This document shows, piece by piece, positions 38,874 to 46,602 of a stretch of 64,000 nucleotides of DNA. Position 1 is the first letter of the stretch; every line of letters begins with the position of its first letter. The notes below the pieces were generated by a model. The model ran no database searches. It was not told where the DNA came from and saw only the letters and a program-made list of their open reading frames with translations. A program made the position numbers and the translations under genes. Origin of the DNA: Pseudovibrio exalbescens DSM 16456 (GTDB lineage Bacteria > Pseudomonadota > Alphaproteobacteria > Rhizobiales > Stappiaceae). Location of the stretch: the NCBI RefSeq assembly GCF_000422785.1, contig NZ_AUGS01000001.1:186001-250000 (forward strand). Direction: 5' to 3'.

Positions 38874-39566
38874 ATGGATATTTGGAGCCGCCTTTCGGCG
38901 ATTGTCGCCGCCCTTCAAAACAGCAGCGCTCAACTTGCTGACAAGATGCAGCAACTCATCCGCAGCATGGGGGAAGCGCGTCGATCTGTGGCATTTACGG
39001 CTGCGATGATTGCGCTGTCTGCCAAGATGGCAAAAGCGGATGGTGTTGTAACAACTGATGAAATCATCGCCTTCTATGATCTCTTCGAGATTCCTGAGGG
39101 CGAAGAGCGCAATGTGGCGCGGTTGTTCTCATTGGCACAGCAGGATGTGGCCGGCTACGAGTTGTATGCTGAAAAGCTGTATCAGCTTTTACAGGATGAT
39201 CCGCAAACCTGTGTGGATGTGCTTGATGGGCTGTTTTACATCGCCAAGGCGGATGGGATCGTTCACGAAGCTGAGCTGGCCTATCTGGAGCATGTTGCAA
39301 GCATCTTCCAAGTGGATGGGTACAGCTTCAATCGTATCAAGGCGCGTCACATCCGCGGCCAGTACGATCCTTACGTGGTGCTGGGTGTGGATCCGGAAAT
39401 CAGCGACCTTGAACTGCAAAAGGTTTATCGGCAGGAAGTACGAGAAACCCATCCTGACCGTTTGATCGGGCGGGGCGTTCCTGAAGAGTTTGTCCGGATT
39501 GCAAATGAACGGCTGGCGGTTCTGAATGCTGCTTATGCGCAATTGCGGGCGGAAAGAGGCTTATGA
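38874..39566 (+). CDS. DjlA-like protein: TerB-like domain plus C-terminal J domain
   Basis: This 230-residue protein has an N-terminal TerB/DjlA-type helical domain (AFTAAMIALSAKMAKADGVVTTDEIIAFYDLFEIPEGEER … DGLFYIAKADGIVHEAELAYL). A C-terminal J domain follows with DPYVVLGVDPEISDLELQKVYRQEVRETHPDRL and the HPD tripeptide that stimulates DnaK. Unlike DjlA of E. coli it has no N-terminal membrane helix. The stop overlaps the start of the amidase gene (ATGA), so the two are translationally coupled. Confidence 0.88.
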   Translation: MDIWSRLSAIVAALQNSSAQLADKMQQLIRSMGEARRSVAFTAAMIALSAKMAKADGVVTTDEIIAFYDLFEIPEGEERNVARLFSLAQQDVAGYELYAEKLYQLLQDDPQTCVDVLDGLFYIAKADGIVHEAELAYLEHVASIFQVDGYSFNRIKARHIRGQYDPYVVLGVDPEISDLELQKVYRQEVRETHPDRLIGRGVPEEFVRIANERLAVLNAAYAQLRAERGL

Positions 39567-40318
39567 GCATAAGACCGGAATGCGGCGTACCCGCACAGCT
39601 GAAACCATCTCCCAATCATAATGAGCGCGTGCTGGATATCGACATGCTGGTGTTGCATTACACCGGGATGCCGGACCACGAGGCGGCCTTGGCGCGTTTA
39701 TGTGACCCAAGATCCGAGGTTTCGGCTCACTATGTCGTGATGGAGGACGGAAAGATTTATCAGTGCGTTCCGGAGGGACGCAGGGCATGGCACGCTGGCC
39801 GGGCGTGGTGGCGCGGTGAAACCGACATCAACTCCTGCAGTATCGGCGTGGAAATCGCCAATGCCGGCCACGATGGCGGGTTGCCAGATTTTCCTGAAGT
39901 GCAGATCGAAGCTGTTGTTGCGCTGTGCAAGGACATTGTCGCGCGGCACGGCATTCCTGCCCACAGGGTTCTTGCGCATTCGGATGTGGCTCCCGACAGG
40001 AAGATGGATCCGGGCGAAAAGTTCCCGTGGCAAAGGTTGCATGAAGCTGGGGTCGGCCACTATATGGGGAATGTGGAACCGCAAGGGGCGGGCTTTTTTC
40101 AGCGGGGTGATGAAGGCACTCCGGTGGAGGCGATACAGGCGCTGCTCGGCCTTTATGGATATCACGTGCAACAGACCGGGGTATTTGATCAGAAAACTCA
40201 CCAGGCGGTTGTGGCGTTTCAGCGGCATTATCGCCAAACGAGCGTTGATGGGGTGGCTGATCCTGAAACAGTGACGCTGCTACATGGGCTGTTGAAGACC
40301 TTGCCGAGCCTGTTGTGA
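39563..40318 (+). CDS. N-acetylmuramoyl-L-alanine amidase with peptidoglycan-binding domain
   Basis: This 251-residue protein has an Amidase_2 (AmpD/AmiD-like) domain at about 20–155: DMLVLHYTGMPDHEAAL, with the zinc His, then SAHYVVMEDGKIYQCVPEGRRAWHAG and HSDVAPDRKMDPGEKFPW. A C-terminal PG_binding_1 domain follows at about 180–250. It cuts the amide between MurNAc and the stem peptide. No signal peptide was seen, so it may act on cytosolic anhydro-muropeptides (AmpD role). Its ATG overlaps the upstream stop. Confidence 0.92.
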   Translation: MSIRPECGVPAQLKPSPNHNERVLDIDMLVLHYTGMPDHEAALARLCDPRSEVSAHYVVMEDGKIYQCVPEGRRAWHAGRAWWRGETDINSCSIGVEIANAGHDGGLPDFPEVQIEAVVALCKDIVARHGIPAHRVLAHSDVAPDRKMDPGEKFPWQRLHEAGVGHYMGNVEPQGAGFFQRGDEGTPVEAIQALLGLYGYHVQQTGVFDQKTHQAVVAFQRHYRQTSVDGVADPETVTLLHGLLKTLPSLL

Positions 40319-40359
40319 CGGAAACGTAAGGTATTTTGTTGATAAAATATCAGCATTAC

Positions 40360-40374
40360 TTTACCTAAGGTAAA
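40360..40374. repeat. 15-base palindrome upstream of lytic transglycosylase gene
   Basis: TTTACCT-A-AGGTAAA is a perfect dyad in the 251-base gap between the amidase and transglycosylase genes. It could be an operator. No regulator is suggested by neighbours. Confidence 0.4.
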
Positions 40375-40569
40375 CTATGATGGGCGTCACAGTGTGTTCC
40401 GAACTTGGGCAGAGCTGCCGCTGTGATGCCTCATATATTTCCAAAACCTGCTGAATTGTCACCTAAGTGACATAAAACTTGAAACAGTTTGTGAATTCCT
40501 GCGCCCGATTTTCGACTCATCCGGCAACCATAAACCGCGCTGCTCAAAACAAATTGCCAGGAATGACAG

Positions 40570-41064
40570 ATGAAACTTATGAAATGCGCTCGGGCCGCAG
40601 TTGTGCCTGCATTGGCGTTCGCGCTTATTGCAAGCAATCCGATTGGCTACCTTGGTGGGGACTATCAGGCAGCAGCCAAGCCGCAAGAAAAGAAGATCGA
40701 AAAGCTGATCAAGGAAACCGCAAAGAAGCATGGCGTGCCGCATGAACTGGCGCGTGCCGTGGTTCAGGTGGAGAGCAGCTTCAACCCAAAAGCACGCGGT
40801 GCAGCCGGTGAAGTGGGGCTGATGCAAATCAAGCCCGCGACGGCGCGCGGCATGGGCTATCGAGGGTCCACGAAAGCTTTGTACAATCCAGAGACCAATC
40901 TGGAGTGGGGCATGAAGTACCTCGCCGGAGCCCACAAGAAAGCCGGGGGCGACCTGTGCGGTACCATCTTGCGCTACAACGCCGGCCATTATGCCAAGCG
41001 CATGAACAAGATCAGTGCACGCTACTGCCAGAAGGTACAGAACATTCTGGGTGCCAAGAGCTAA
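40570..41064 (+). CDS. Lytic transglycosylase, SLT domain
   Basis: This 164-residue protein has a signal-like start (MKCARAAVVPALAFALIAS) and an SLT domain. The catalytic Glu lies in LARAVVQVESSFNP. The family blocks are GEVGLMQIKPATARGMGY, YNPETNLEWGMKYLAG and LRYNAGH. It cleaves the MurNAc-GlcNAc bond of peptidoglycan to yield anhydromuropeptides, the substrates of AmpD-type amidases such as its upstream neighbour. ATG 40570 follows AGGAATGACAG. Confidence 0.92.
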   Translation: MKLMKCARAAVVPALAFALIASNPIGYLGGDYQAAAKPQEKKIEKLIKETAKKHGVPHELARAVVQVESSFNPKARGAAGEVGLMQIKPATARGMGYRGSTKALYNPETNLEWGMKYLAGAHKKAGGDLCGTILRYNAGHYAKRMNKISARYCQKVQNILGAKS

Positions 41065-41157
41065 CCAGCAATTGCTGTGTTCGGGTGGGGACCCTTTTTC
41101 GCAAAATCATACGCGCTTGCCAGCCCGCTTGAGGGTGGCGTGTCTGCAAGGACAACC

Positions 41158-41188
41158 AGGCGGCCAGACCGTGAGGGTCTGGCCGCCT
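41158..41188. terminator. Strong hairpin between convergent genes
   Basis: A perfect 13-bp stem AGGCGGCCAGACC/GGTCTGGCCGCCT (41158–41170 with 41176–41188) sits between the transglycosylase and PPOX 3' ends. It lacks a T-run on either strand, so Rho-independent termination is uncertain. Confidence 0.5.
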
Positions 41189-41204
41189 CGTGCCTGATGT
41201 GGTT

Positions 41205-41915
41205 TCAAGCGAATTTTTTGCGTGCTTTGACAACGGCTTGAGAGGCAGGTGTCTCTGGAGCCAACCGGCCGTCATCAATTGGGAGGCCAAGGCCGGTTAC
41301 AACCGGTACCACCCCGCCCCAAACGGGGACGCCATAGTCCTCTTCATCATCGTTCGGCAGACCTTGCCTGACCTTGGCTGCGGCATGCTCTATGTCCAAG
41401 GCCCATACGCCGGTAGCCGTGATCTCCTTGGAGGTTGCCTGTCGGAGTTCAGACCACCGATCGGGGAGGATATGGTTGGTAATTGCCTCAAGCGCGGTCA
41501 GCTTTTCTGCCTTTTCGGTCACGGCTTGCGCCGTCCCGTGCAAGACGGCACTGCGGTAGTTGAAACTGGTGTGAAACGCGGAGCGGGCGCAAACAATGCC
41601 ATCCACGTGGGTGACCGTGATGCTGACCGGATTTGCATTGCGGCCTTTTTTTACGATGCGTGTGGCCTTTGCTCCGTGGATGTAGATACGTCGCCCGATC
41701 CGGGCGAAGGCCATCGGGATCACCATAGGCCGCCCTTCATCAATAAAACCGACATGGGCGACCAAAGCCGTATCGAGAATAGCGTTGATGGTTTCCCAAT
41801 CATACTCGGCGCGCAGGGATTGTCGTATCCGAGCGTATGCCGGAACTTTTTCGTGGAGTGTTTTACTGGACGCGTTTTCCGACTCGGAAGGCGCGTCTAT
41901 TTGTGTATTCCTCAT
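41205..41915 (-). CDS. PPOX-class flavin-binding protein
   Basis: This 236-residue protein has a split-barrel domain of the pyridoxamine 5'-phosphate oxidase-like superfamily: ALVAHVGFIDEGRPMVIPMAFARIGRRIYIHGAKATRIVKKG, then SITVTHVDGIVCARSAFHTSFNYRSAVLHGTAQAV. Such proteins bind FMN or F420. The substrate cannot be named. ATG 41915 lies 6 bases after AGGA, and the longer frame to 42005 is rejected. It is divergent from a MocR-type regulator, a pairing common for PLP- and B6-linked genes. Confidence 0.82.
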   Translation of the reverse strand: MRNTQIDAPSESENASSKTLHEKVPAYARIRQSLRAEYDWETINAILDTALVAHVGFIDEGRPMVIPMAFARIGRRIYIHGAKATRIVKKGRNANPVSITVTHVDGIVCARSAFHTSFNYRSAVLHGTAQAVTEKAEKLTALEAITNHILPDRWSELRQATSKEITATGVWALDIEHAAAKVRQGLPNDDEEDYGVPVWGGVVPVVTGLGLPIDDGRLAPETPASQAVVKARKKFA

Positions 41916-41972
41916 CTGGTCCTCGGTTTTGAGCAAACTGTCGGCAACGTACAGGACCAGTATTGTCCGGGT

Positions 41973-42020
41973 AACTGGATCTGTTGAAGGTCCAATAAAC
42001 GTCATTTTATGGGTCCAGTT
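41973..42020. promoter_or_regulatory. Candidate MocR binding site (GGTCCA repeats)
   Basis: The 249-base divergent spacer holds two direct GGTCCA copies (41989–41994 and 42012–42017, 23 bases apart, about two helical turns). It also has an inverted pair AACTGGA/TCCAGTT (41973–41979 and 42014–42020). MocR/PdxR-type dimers often use direct repeats with such spacing. The evidence is limited to pattern and position. Confidence 0.35.
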
Positions 42021-42164
42021 GCTCGGGCTTTTTTCAGGTCGGCCGATCCCAGCTCCGGGGATGGCAGTTGTTCTTTTTCTTTTGATAATTCAACCGGCCT
42101 GCCGGGTTTCTTCACCTGCGCCGCGCGTTGTGCCACCAGATCTGTTAGGACTTGAACTGGTTTT

Positions 42165-43625
42165 ATGTTTTCCCAAAAGGTGGGGGCCAGTTTGTTTCCG
42201 TTTGCCATTGATCTGGATCGTGAAGGGTCGGTATCGCTGACGAGCCAGATTTACCGCGTGATCCGCGAGAACATTGCACGCGGATTGATTTGCGAGGGAG
42301 AAAAACTCCCGTCCTCCCGCGGGTTGGCCCAAACCCTGAATGTATCTCGCAACACGGTCAATACAGCCTATGAGTTGTTGCGCGCTGAAGGATTGGTATC
42401 CGTGCGTGCCGGTGCTGCGCCTGTGGTTTGCAAGGTGCAGGCTCTATCCGGAGAGGAGGCCGTTGCGGATCATCCGCAACGTCGTTCGCTTTCGGATCGG
42501 GGCGAGCGTTTATCGACCAACCACCGGTTCCAGCCACTGTATGGGGAACGGGGCCCATTGATGCAGCCGGGTGAACCATCGCGTACGCTGTTTCCCTCCG
42601 AGCTGTGGGCGCGCTCGCTGCGGCGTGCGGCGCGGCGTGTTTCTGGTGGAGCGCTGGGCTATGAACACTTGAGTGGGTTGCCCGTGTTGCAGCGGGTTCT
42701 TGCGCGCTATCTCGGTCATGAACGGGGCGTACGGGCCAAGCCAGAACAGGTGTTCATTCTACCCACATCGCAGGCGGCCTTGATGCTGATGACGCAAGCC
42801 TTTGCAGATCCAGGCGATTTGGCGCTGATCGAAGAACCGGGGTATCTGGGCGCGCGCTCGGCCTTTCTGGGCGCAGGCTTGCAGGTCGCGACCTTTGCAC
42901 CGAATGACACGCTACCTGCAGAGACACCCCGTGCGCGGTTGATCTATGTAACCCCGTCCCATCAGTATCCGCTCGGCACACGTATGGATATGGCCCGGCG
43001 CCTCGAGTTGATCGGGTTTGCACGTCAATGCGGGGCGATCATCCTGGAAGATGACTACGACAGCGAGTTTCTGTTTCAGGGGCGCCCTCTGGCTGCGCTG
43101 CAGGGGCTGGGGGCAGAGGGCGATGTGGCTTACATCGGCTCGGTCGCAAAGTCCATGTTGCCCGGTATCCGCCTTGCCTATGTTGTGGTGCCGGAAGACC
43201 ATGTTGCCAGTTTGGCGACAGCGCAGCGTACACTGGGCGCAGTGGCCAATGTTCATGTACAAGCCGCCCTCGCTGATTTTATTGATGAGGGACATTATCG
43301 CGCTCACCTTAAGAAAATAAGGGAGCATTACCAAAGGGCTGGGGAGTTGCTCGCCAAGCGACTGCGGGCGCGTTTTGGCAACCAGTTGGGTGTTACTTCT
43401 CCTGTGGGGGGGCTGCAAATGACCGTGTTGTTGAACGCACAGGCCGACGATGTGGCTGTTGCTTCTCGACTGAATGCCAAGGGGTTTGGGGTCGCGCCGC
43501 TCTCCGTCTCCTGCATGGAGGAGCCGCGAGCAGGGTTGGTGATCGGCTTTTCAGAGGCCACAGTGTCGTTAGTGGATCGCTTTTGTGATGCCTTGGAGGC
43601 GAGTTTAAATGGTGAGGGCTTCTGA
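42165..43625 (+). CDS. MocR-type (GntR helix-turn-helix plus aminotransferase) regulator
   Basis: This 486-residue protein has a GntR winged helix at about 10–80 (LTSQIYRVIRENIARGLICEGEKLPSSRGLAQTLNVSRNTVNTAYELLRAEGLV). A class I aminotransferase-like domain follows (EPGYLGARSAFLGAG, ILEDDYDSEF, and the PLP-lysine block SVAKSMLPGIRLAY with the Lys present). MocR proteins bind PLP, and PdxR members activate pyridoxal-phosphate synthesis. Here the divergent PPOX-class gene is the likely target. The family is recognised, the ligand is inferred. ATG 42165 was kept, though the ribosome binding site is poor. Confidence 0.88.
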   Translation: MFSQKVGASLFPFAIDLDREGSVSLTSQIYRVIRENIARGLICEGEKLPSSRGLAQTLNVSRNTVNTAYELLRAEGLVSVRAGAAPVVCKVQALSGEEAVADHPQRRSLSDRGERLSTNHRFQPLYGERGPLMQPGEPSRTLFPSELWARSLRRAARRVSGGALGYEHLSGLPVLQRVLARYLGHERGVRAKPEQVFILPTSQAALMLMTQAFADPGDLALIEEPGYLGARSAFLGAGLQVATFAPNDTLPAETPRARLIYVTPSHQYPLGTRMDMARRLELIGFARQCGAIILEDDYDSEFLFQGRPLAALQGLGAEGDVAYIGSVAKSMLPGIRLAYVVVPEDHVASLATAQRTLGAVANVHVQAALADFIDEGHYRAHLKKIREHYQRAGELLAKRLRARFGNQLGVTSPVGGLQMTVLLNAQADDVAVASRLNAKGFGVAPLSVSCMEEPRAGLVIGFSEATVSLVDRFCDALEASLNGEGF

Positions 43626-43643
43626 TTTCAGAAGGATCTGCAC

Positions 43644-43670
43644 TTGACGTTTTCAGGTGCGCGGTCTAGT
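43644..43670 (+). promoter_or_regulatory. Promoter of rnpB
   Basis: TTGACG (43644–43649) and TCTAGT (43665–43670) are separated by 15 bases and lie 7 bases ahead of the predicted RNase P RNA 5' end. They fit a sigma-70-type promoter with slightly short spacing. Confidence 0.55.
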
Positions 43671-43676
43671 TCCGGC

Positions 43677-44068
43677 GCACCAGTCGGCTGGATGGCCGCT
43701 CCCACTAGCGCCGAAAGGCCGTGGGGGAGGAAAGTCCGGACTCCATGGAGAAACGGTGCCGGATAACATCCGGCGAGGGCGACCTTAGGGAAAGTGCCAC
43801 AGAAAGCAAACCGCCTTCACATGTGGGGGTAAGGGTGAAAGGGTGGGGTAAGAGCCCACCGCGCGGCTGGCAACAGTCGTGGCATGGTAAACCCCACCGG
43901 GAGCAAAACCGAATAGGGGCGGCGCGGAGGCTTCGGCTTCCAGTCTTTCTCCAGACCAGACCGCCCGGGTTGGTTGCTTGAGGCGTTCAGCAATGGGCGT
44001 CCCAGATGAATGGCCGTCACGTGCGGGAAACCGCGCCATACAAAATCCGGCTTACAGGCCGACTGGTA
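43677..44068 (+). ncRNA. rnpB: RNase P RNA, class A
   Basis: This is the catalytic RNA of RNase P, which trims the 5' leader of pre-tRNAs. The P1 helix is ACCAGTCGGC (43679–43688) pairing with GCCGACTGGT (44058–44067). The conserved core GAGGAAAGTCCGGACTCC follows P3. The CR-IV segment is AAGGGTGAAAGGGTGGGGTAAGAGCCCACCGCG, split here as AGGGTGAAAGGGTGGGGTAA and GAGCCCACCGCG. ACAGAAA and GGCAA/GGTAAACCCC blocks are also present. The 3' end matches ACAAAATCCGGCTTACAGGC. Length about 392 nt is normal for alphaproteobacteria. Ends are set by P1. Confidence 0.97.
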
Positions 44069-44218
44069 TCTTTTTGCTCGCGCTGCCCGAAACCAACCGG
44101 GCACGGTCTGGCACAACCGCTTATCCAACTAATTTGGAATGGTTGTAACCTCTATGACATCTGTATCAAGTAGCACCTATCGGCAATTGCGCGTTCAAGC
44201 TGAGTCACAGGAGGTCTC

Positions 44219-45040
44219 ATGACCGGTTATCTGCCCGTCGTTGGTGCGGCGATGAGTATTACCGAATACGATCAGCATCGGGATTGGATCCTTGAGAAAC
44301 AAAGGGATCTGGAACTTCAGGATTTCATCACGGCGGATGTTCTGAACGGGAACTGGGAGCATTTGGCTGAAGAGGTGCTGGCAAAGCTGGACGGTTATAC
44401 GGGACGGCTGGGTATTCATGGGCCTTTCTGGAACCTGGATATTTCGGCTGCGGATCCCGAAATCCGCCAGATTGTCCAAAAACGGTTGGATCAGGGGCTG
44501 GACGTCTGCCGGAAGCTGAAAGCCACCCATATGGTGGTGCACAGTCCCTATACCACGTGGGATCAGCATAATCTGGATCAGTATGACCAAGGGCATTCCT
44601 TCAAGCTGCAATGCATTCAGGAGAACTTGGGCGCCGTGGTTGCCAAGGCCGAGGACATTGGCTGCACGTTGATGATTGAAAACATCGAGGATGTCGATCC
44701 GTCAATCCGAGTGGAGTTGGTGAAATCGTTCAATAGCAACGCAATCGCCGTGTCTCTGGATACAGGCCATGCCTATTACGCTCATGGCTCCACCGGTGCC
44801 CCGCCTGTCGATTACTATGTGAAGGCCGCCGGGCCATTGTTGCAGCATGTGCATTTGCAAGATGCAGATGGCTATGCGGATCGCCACTGGGCTATTGGAG
44901 ACGGGACCTTACAGTGGCCCGCGTTGTTCAACGCGTTGCAAAAGTACACGAACCATCCGCGCCTCATTCTTGAGCTTGCCAACAATGCCAATCTGCCGAA
45001 ATCGATGCGTTACCTGTCGGAACAGGGTCTGGCCCAGTAG
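44219..45040 (+). CDS. Sugar phosphate isomerase/epimerase-type TIM barrel
   Basis: This 273-residue AP-endonuclease-2-like TIM barrel has the blocks YTGRLGIHGPFWNLDISA, MVVHSPYTTWD, DIGCTLMIENIEDVDPSIR, SLDTGHAYYAH, LLQHVHLQDADGYADRHWAIGDGTLQWPALFNAL and RLILELAN. His, Glu and Asp metal ligands at the strand ends are kept (IHG, MIEN, DTGH, HVHLQD, ILE). The family isomerises or epimerises sugars. The substrate is unknown. ATG 44219 has AGGAGG upstream. It is monocistronic, between rnpB and a repeat-rich region. Confidence 0.82.
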   Translation: MTGYLPVVGAAMSITEYDQHRDWILEKQRDLELQDFITADVLNGNWEHLAEEVLAKLDGYTGRLGIHGPFWNLDISAADPEIRQIVQKRLDQGLDVCRKLKATHMVVHSPYTTWDQHNLDQYDQGHSFKLQCIQENLGAVVAKAEDIGCTLMIENIEDVDPSIRVELVKSFNSNAIAVSLDTGHAYYAHGSTGAPPVDYYVKAAGPLLQHVHLQDADGYADRHWAIGDGTLQWPALFNALQKYTNHPRLILELANNANLPKSMRYLSEQGLAQ

Positions 45041-45091
45041 GCCAGATCCATTGGGTTGAAGGCCAGCTCAATCCGTCCGTGCCATGCTGCT

Positions 45092-45119
45092 CTGGATGCC
45101 GCATCAAGTGCGGCATGAC
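45092..45119. repeat. Palindromic intergenic element (single hairpin)
   Basis: CTGGATGCCGCATCAAGTGC is the start of a 28-base element ending CGGCATGAC. It folds TGCCGC…GCGGCA and belongs to the same family as the repeats at 30930–32111. Confidence 0.8.
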
Positions 45120-45207
45120 ATTCGGTGGTTGGGCAAGGTGCGGAAGGTTTCTCTGCCATGTTTCAATCAAAGTGCGTGAAACTAAAGACCCTCACAGCAC
45201 ACTCCAC

Positions 45208-45368
45208 CGTCACCCCGGCCTCCGAGCCGGGGTCCAGTCGGACCGTTGTTGCATCTGGCGGGCTATGTGGTTTTGGCTGCCGCATCAAGTGCGACATGAC
45301 GCCGGTGTGGTGGGGAGCGCGCAGGTCGTGCTGGATCCCGGATCTGCGCTGCGCTAGTCCGGGATGAC
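45208..45368. repeat. Composite palindromic intergenic repeat
   Basis: The element starts CGTCACCCCGGCCTCCGAGC, has an internal CGCATCAAGTGCGACATGAC and ends with CTGGATCCCGGATCTGCGCT…CCGGGATGAC. The first 93 bases (45208–45300) are nearly identical to 45536–45628. The right end equals the right end of the 30930–32111 repeats. Confidence 0.85.
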
Positions 45369-45535
45369 GACAGTAGGGGTGAGAGGGTTGAGCCGCTCGT
45401 ACAGTTCAGGAGCCTACAGGCCTTGAGGTATTTGCGTTCACTCGCTGTCGAAAGTGCATGAGACTGCGCCATTCCTATCAGCCATTTTATGCCTCTAGCA
45501 GTCGTGATGCCCGGTAACACGGCCTACCGTGCCTC

Positions 45536-45628
45536 CGTCACCCCGGCCTCCGAGCCGGGGTCCAGTCGGACCGTTGTTGCACCTGGCGGGCTATGTGGGT
45601 TTGGATACCGCATCAAGTGCGGTATGAC
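45536..45628. repeat. Palindromic intergenic repeat, partial copy
   Basis: A near-identical copy of 45208–45300 (CGTCACCCCGGCCTCCGAGC … CATCAAGTGCGGTATGAC) without the right-end part. Between it and the first copy lies unrelated sequence. Confidence 0.85.
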
Positions 45629-45750
45629 ATCCGGTGTGGGGGGAGCGCCCTGGTTCGCCGGGCCTACGACTAGTATTCCGACAGCATCTCAACTTAAGCG
45701 AGAATTCATCCGAGTGTGAGCGAGTCGAGTGAGGTCAATTCAATAAGCAC

Positions 45751-45781
45751 AGGCCGTCGTTCTCCACGATGGCCTTTTTTG
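45751..45781 (+). terminator. Rho-independent terminator before the dcw cluster
   Basis: The stem GGCCGTCGT/ACGATGGCC (45752–45760 with 45766–45774, one G-T pair) is followed by six T residues. It separates upstream transcription from the dcw promoter. Confidence 0.85.
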
Positions 45782-45957
45782 TTGGGGAGACACGGGAAAA
45801 CATCCCACCCTTCGAAACGGTCGTGGACGGACCTGCCTGCAACACCGCGCTTCGTGTTCTGTTTTAATGATTTTTAAGGTTATTTCGCATTAACCATAGT
45901 GGTTGATAACCGGCTGTTTTGTGGGGTTTCGGGGCGGGTGTCAGCCCATGTGGTGCG

Positions 45958-45987
45958 TTGACGTCCCGTGCTGTCCCATGCTATCCC
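45958..45987 (+). promoter_or_regulatory. Candidate dcw promoter
   Basis: TTGACG (45958–45963) and TATCCC (45982–45987) with an upstream TGC are spaced by 18 bases. The pair overlaps the MraZ boxes, which supports a repressible promoter with a 5' leader of about 140 bases. The -10 match is weak. Confidence 0.4.
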
Positions 45988-45998
45988 AGATTATCCCG
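45964..45998. promoter_or_regulatory. Four MraZ boxes upstream of mraZ
   Basis: TCCCG, TCCCA, TCCCA and TCCCG occur at 45964, 45974, 45984 and 45994, exactly 10 bases apart with 5-base spacers. Read on the other strand they are (T/C)GGGA-N5 direct repeats, the known MraZ operator layout (TGGGN-N5). MraZ is the autorepressor of the dcw operon in E. coli and Mycoplasma work. The match is exact in spacing. Confidence 0.8.
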
Positions 45999-46131
45999 GA
46001 AATGACCAGATTGAGGCGTCTGGTCCCAGATGGGAGCGCGCTCGGGCGATAGATGAGCAAACTTCGGTACTTCACGAGTTGAGTAGCACCTGGTCGGCGC
46101 CCATTGGGCCGGTCATGAGGCAAGGGGAAAA

Positions 46132-46602
46132 ATGTCAGGCTTCGTTTCGCACTTCACCAATCGGGTGGATGCCAAGGGTCGTGTCTCGATCCCGGCACCC
46201 TTCCGTGCGGCTTTGGCGAAAGACGGCTTTGAGGGCCTGTATTGCTTCCCGTCTCCGTTTCAGAACGCGGTTGATGCGGGCGGAAATGGGCTTGTGGCCG
46301 AAATCCAGAAGAAGCTGGAAGGCTTTTCTACCTTGTCACTGGAGTATGATGCGTTGTCCACGGCTCTTTATGGTGCCAGTGAAACGCTCAAGGTGGATCG
46401 GGACGGGCGCGTGATGTTGTCGGACATGGTGCGCCACCACACTGGCATTAGCGACGAAGTGACCTTTGTCGGGCAGGGGTTCAAGTTCCAGATTTGGGAA
46501 CCAACGAAATTCCGCGAGCATCGCGAAGAGGCAATGAAGCGGGCGCTGGCGGTATTGGCGGGCGGCGGAAATTCCGCTGCTCCATTGGAAGGGGCGGTAT
46601 GA
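46132..46602 (+). CDS. mraZ: Transcriptional regulator MraZ
   Basis: This 156-residue AbrB-like regulator has two MraZ repeats (GFVSHFTNRVDAKGRVSIPAPFRAAL and a second half with LKVDRDGRVMLSDMVRHHTGI). It forms ring oligomers that bind TGGGN repeats and represses its own dcw operon. ATG 46132 has AAGGGGAA upstream. Four MraZ boxes lie about 135–170 bases before it. The stop overlaps the rsmH start. Confidence 0.95.
   Translation: MSGFVSHFTNRVDAKGRVSIPAPFRAALAKDGFEGLYCFPSPFQNAVDAGGNGLVAEIQKKLEGFSTLSLEYDALSTALYGASETLKVDRDGRVMLSDMVRHHTGISDEVTFVGQGFKFQIWEPTKFREHREEAMKRALAVLAGGGNSAAPLEGAV

Larger units (their letters stand above)
45041..46131. other. Repeat-rich intergenic region upstream of the dcw cluster
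   Basis: This 1.1-kb stretch has no supported gene. It holds two copies of the composite palindromic repeat, a terminator at 45751–45781 and, at its right end, the mraZ promoter/operator region. The AT-rich segment 45863–45900 has a GGTTA-N7-TAACC dyad (45879–45883 with 45891–45895), of unknown meaning. Confidence 0.6.

Noticed and set aside
40377-40467. Short Cys-rich frame downstream of the 15-base palindrome
   Set aside because: It is about 25 residues, with only a weak AAGG site and no sign of conservation.
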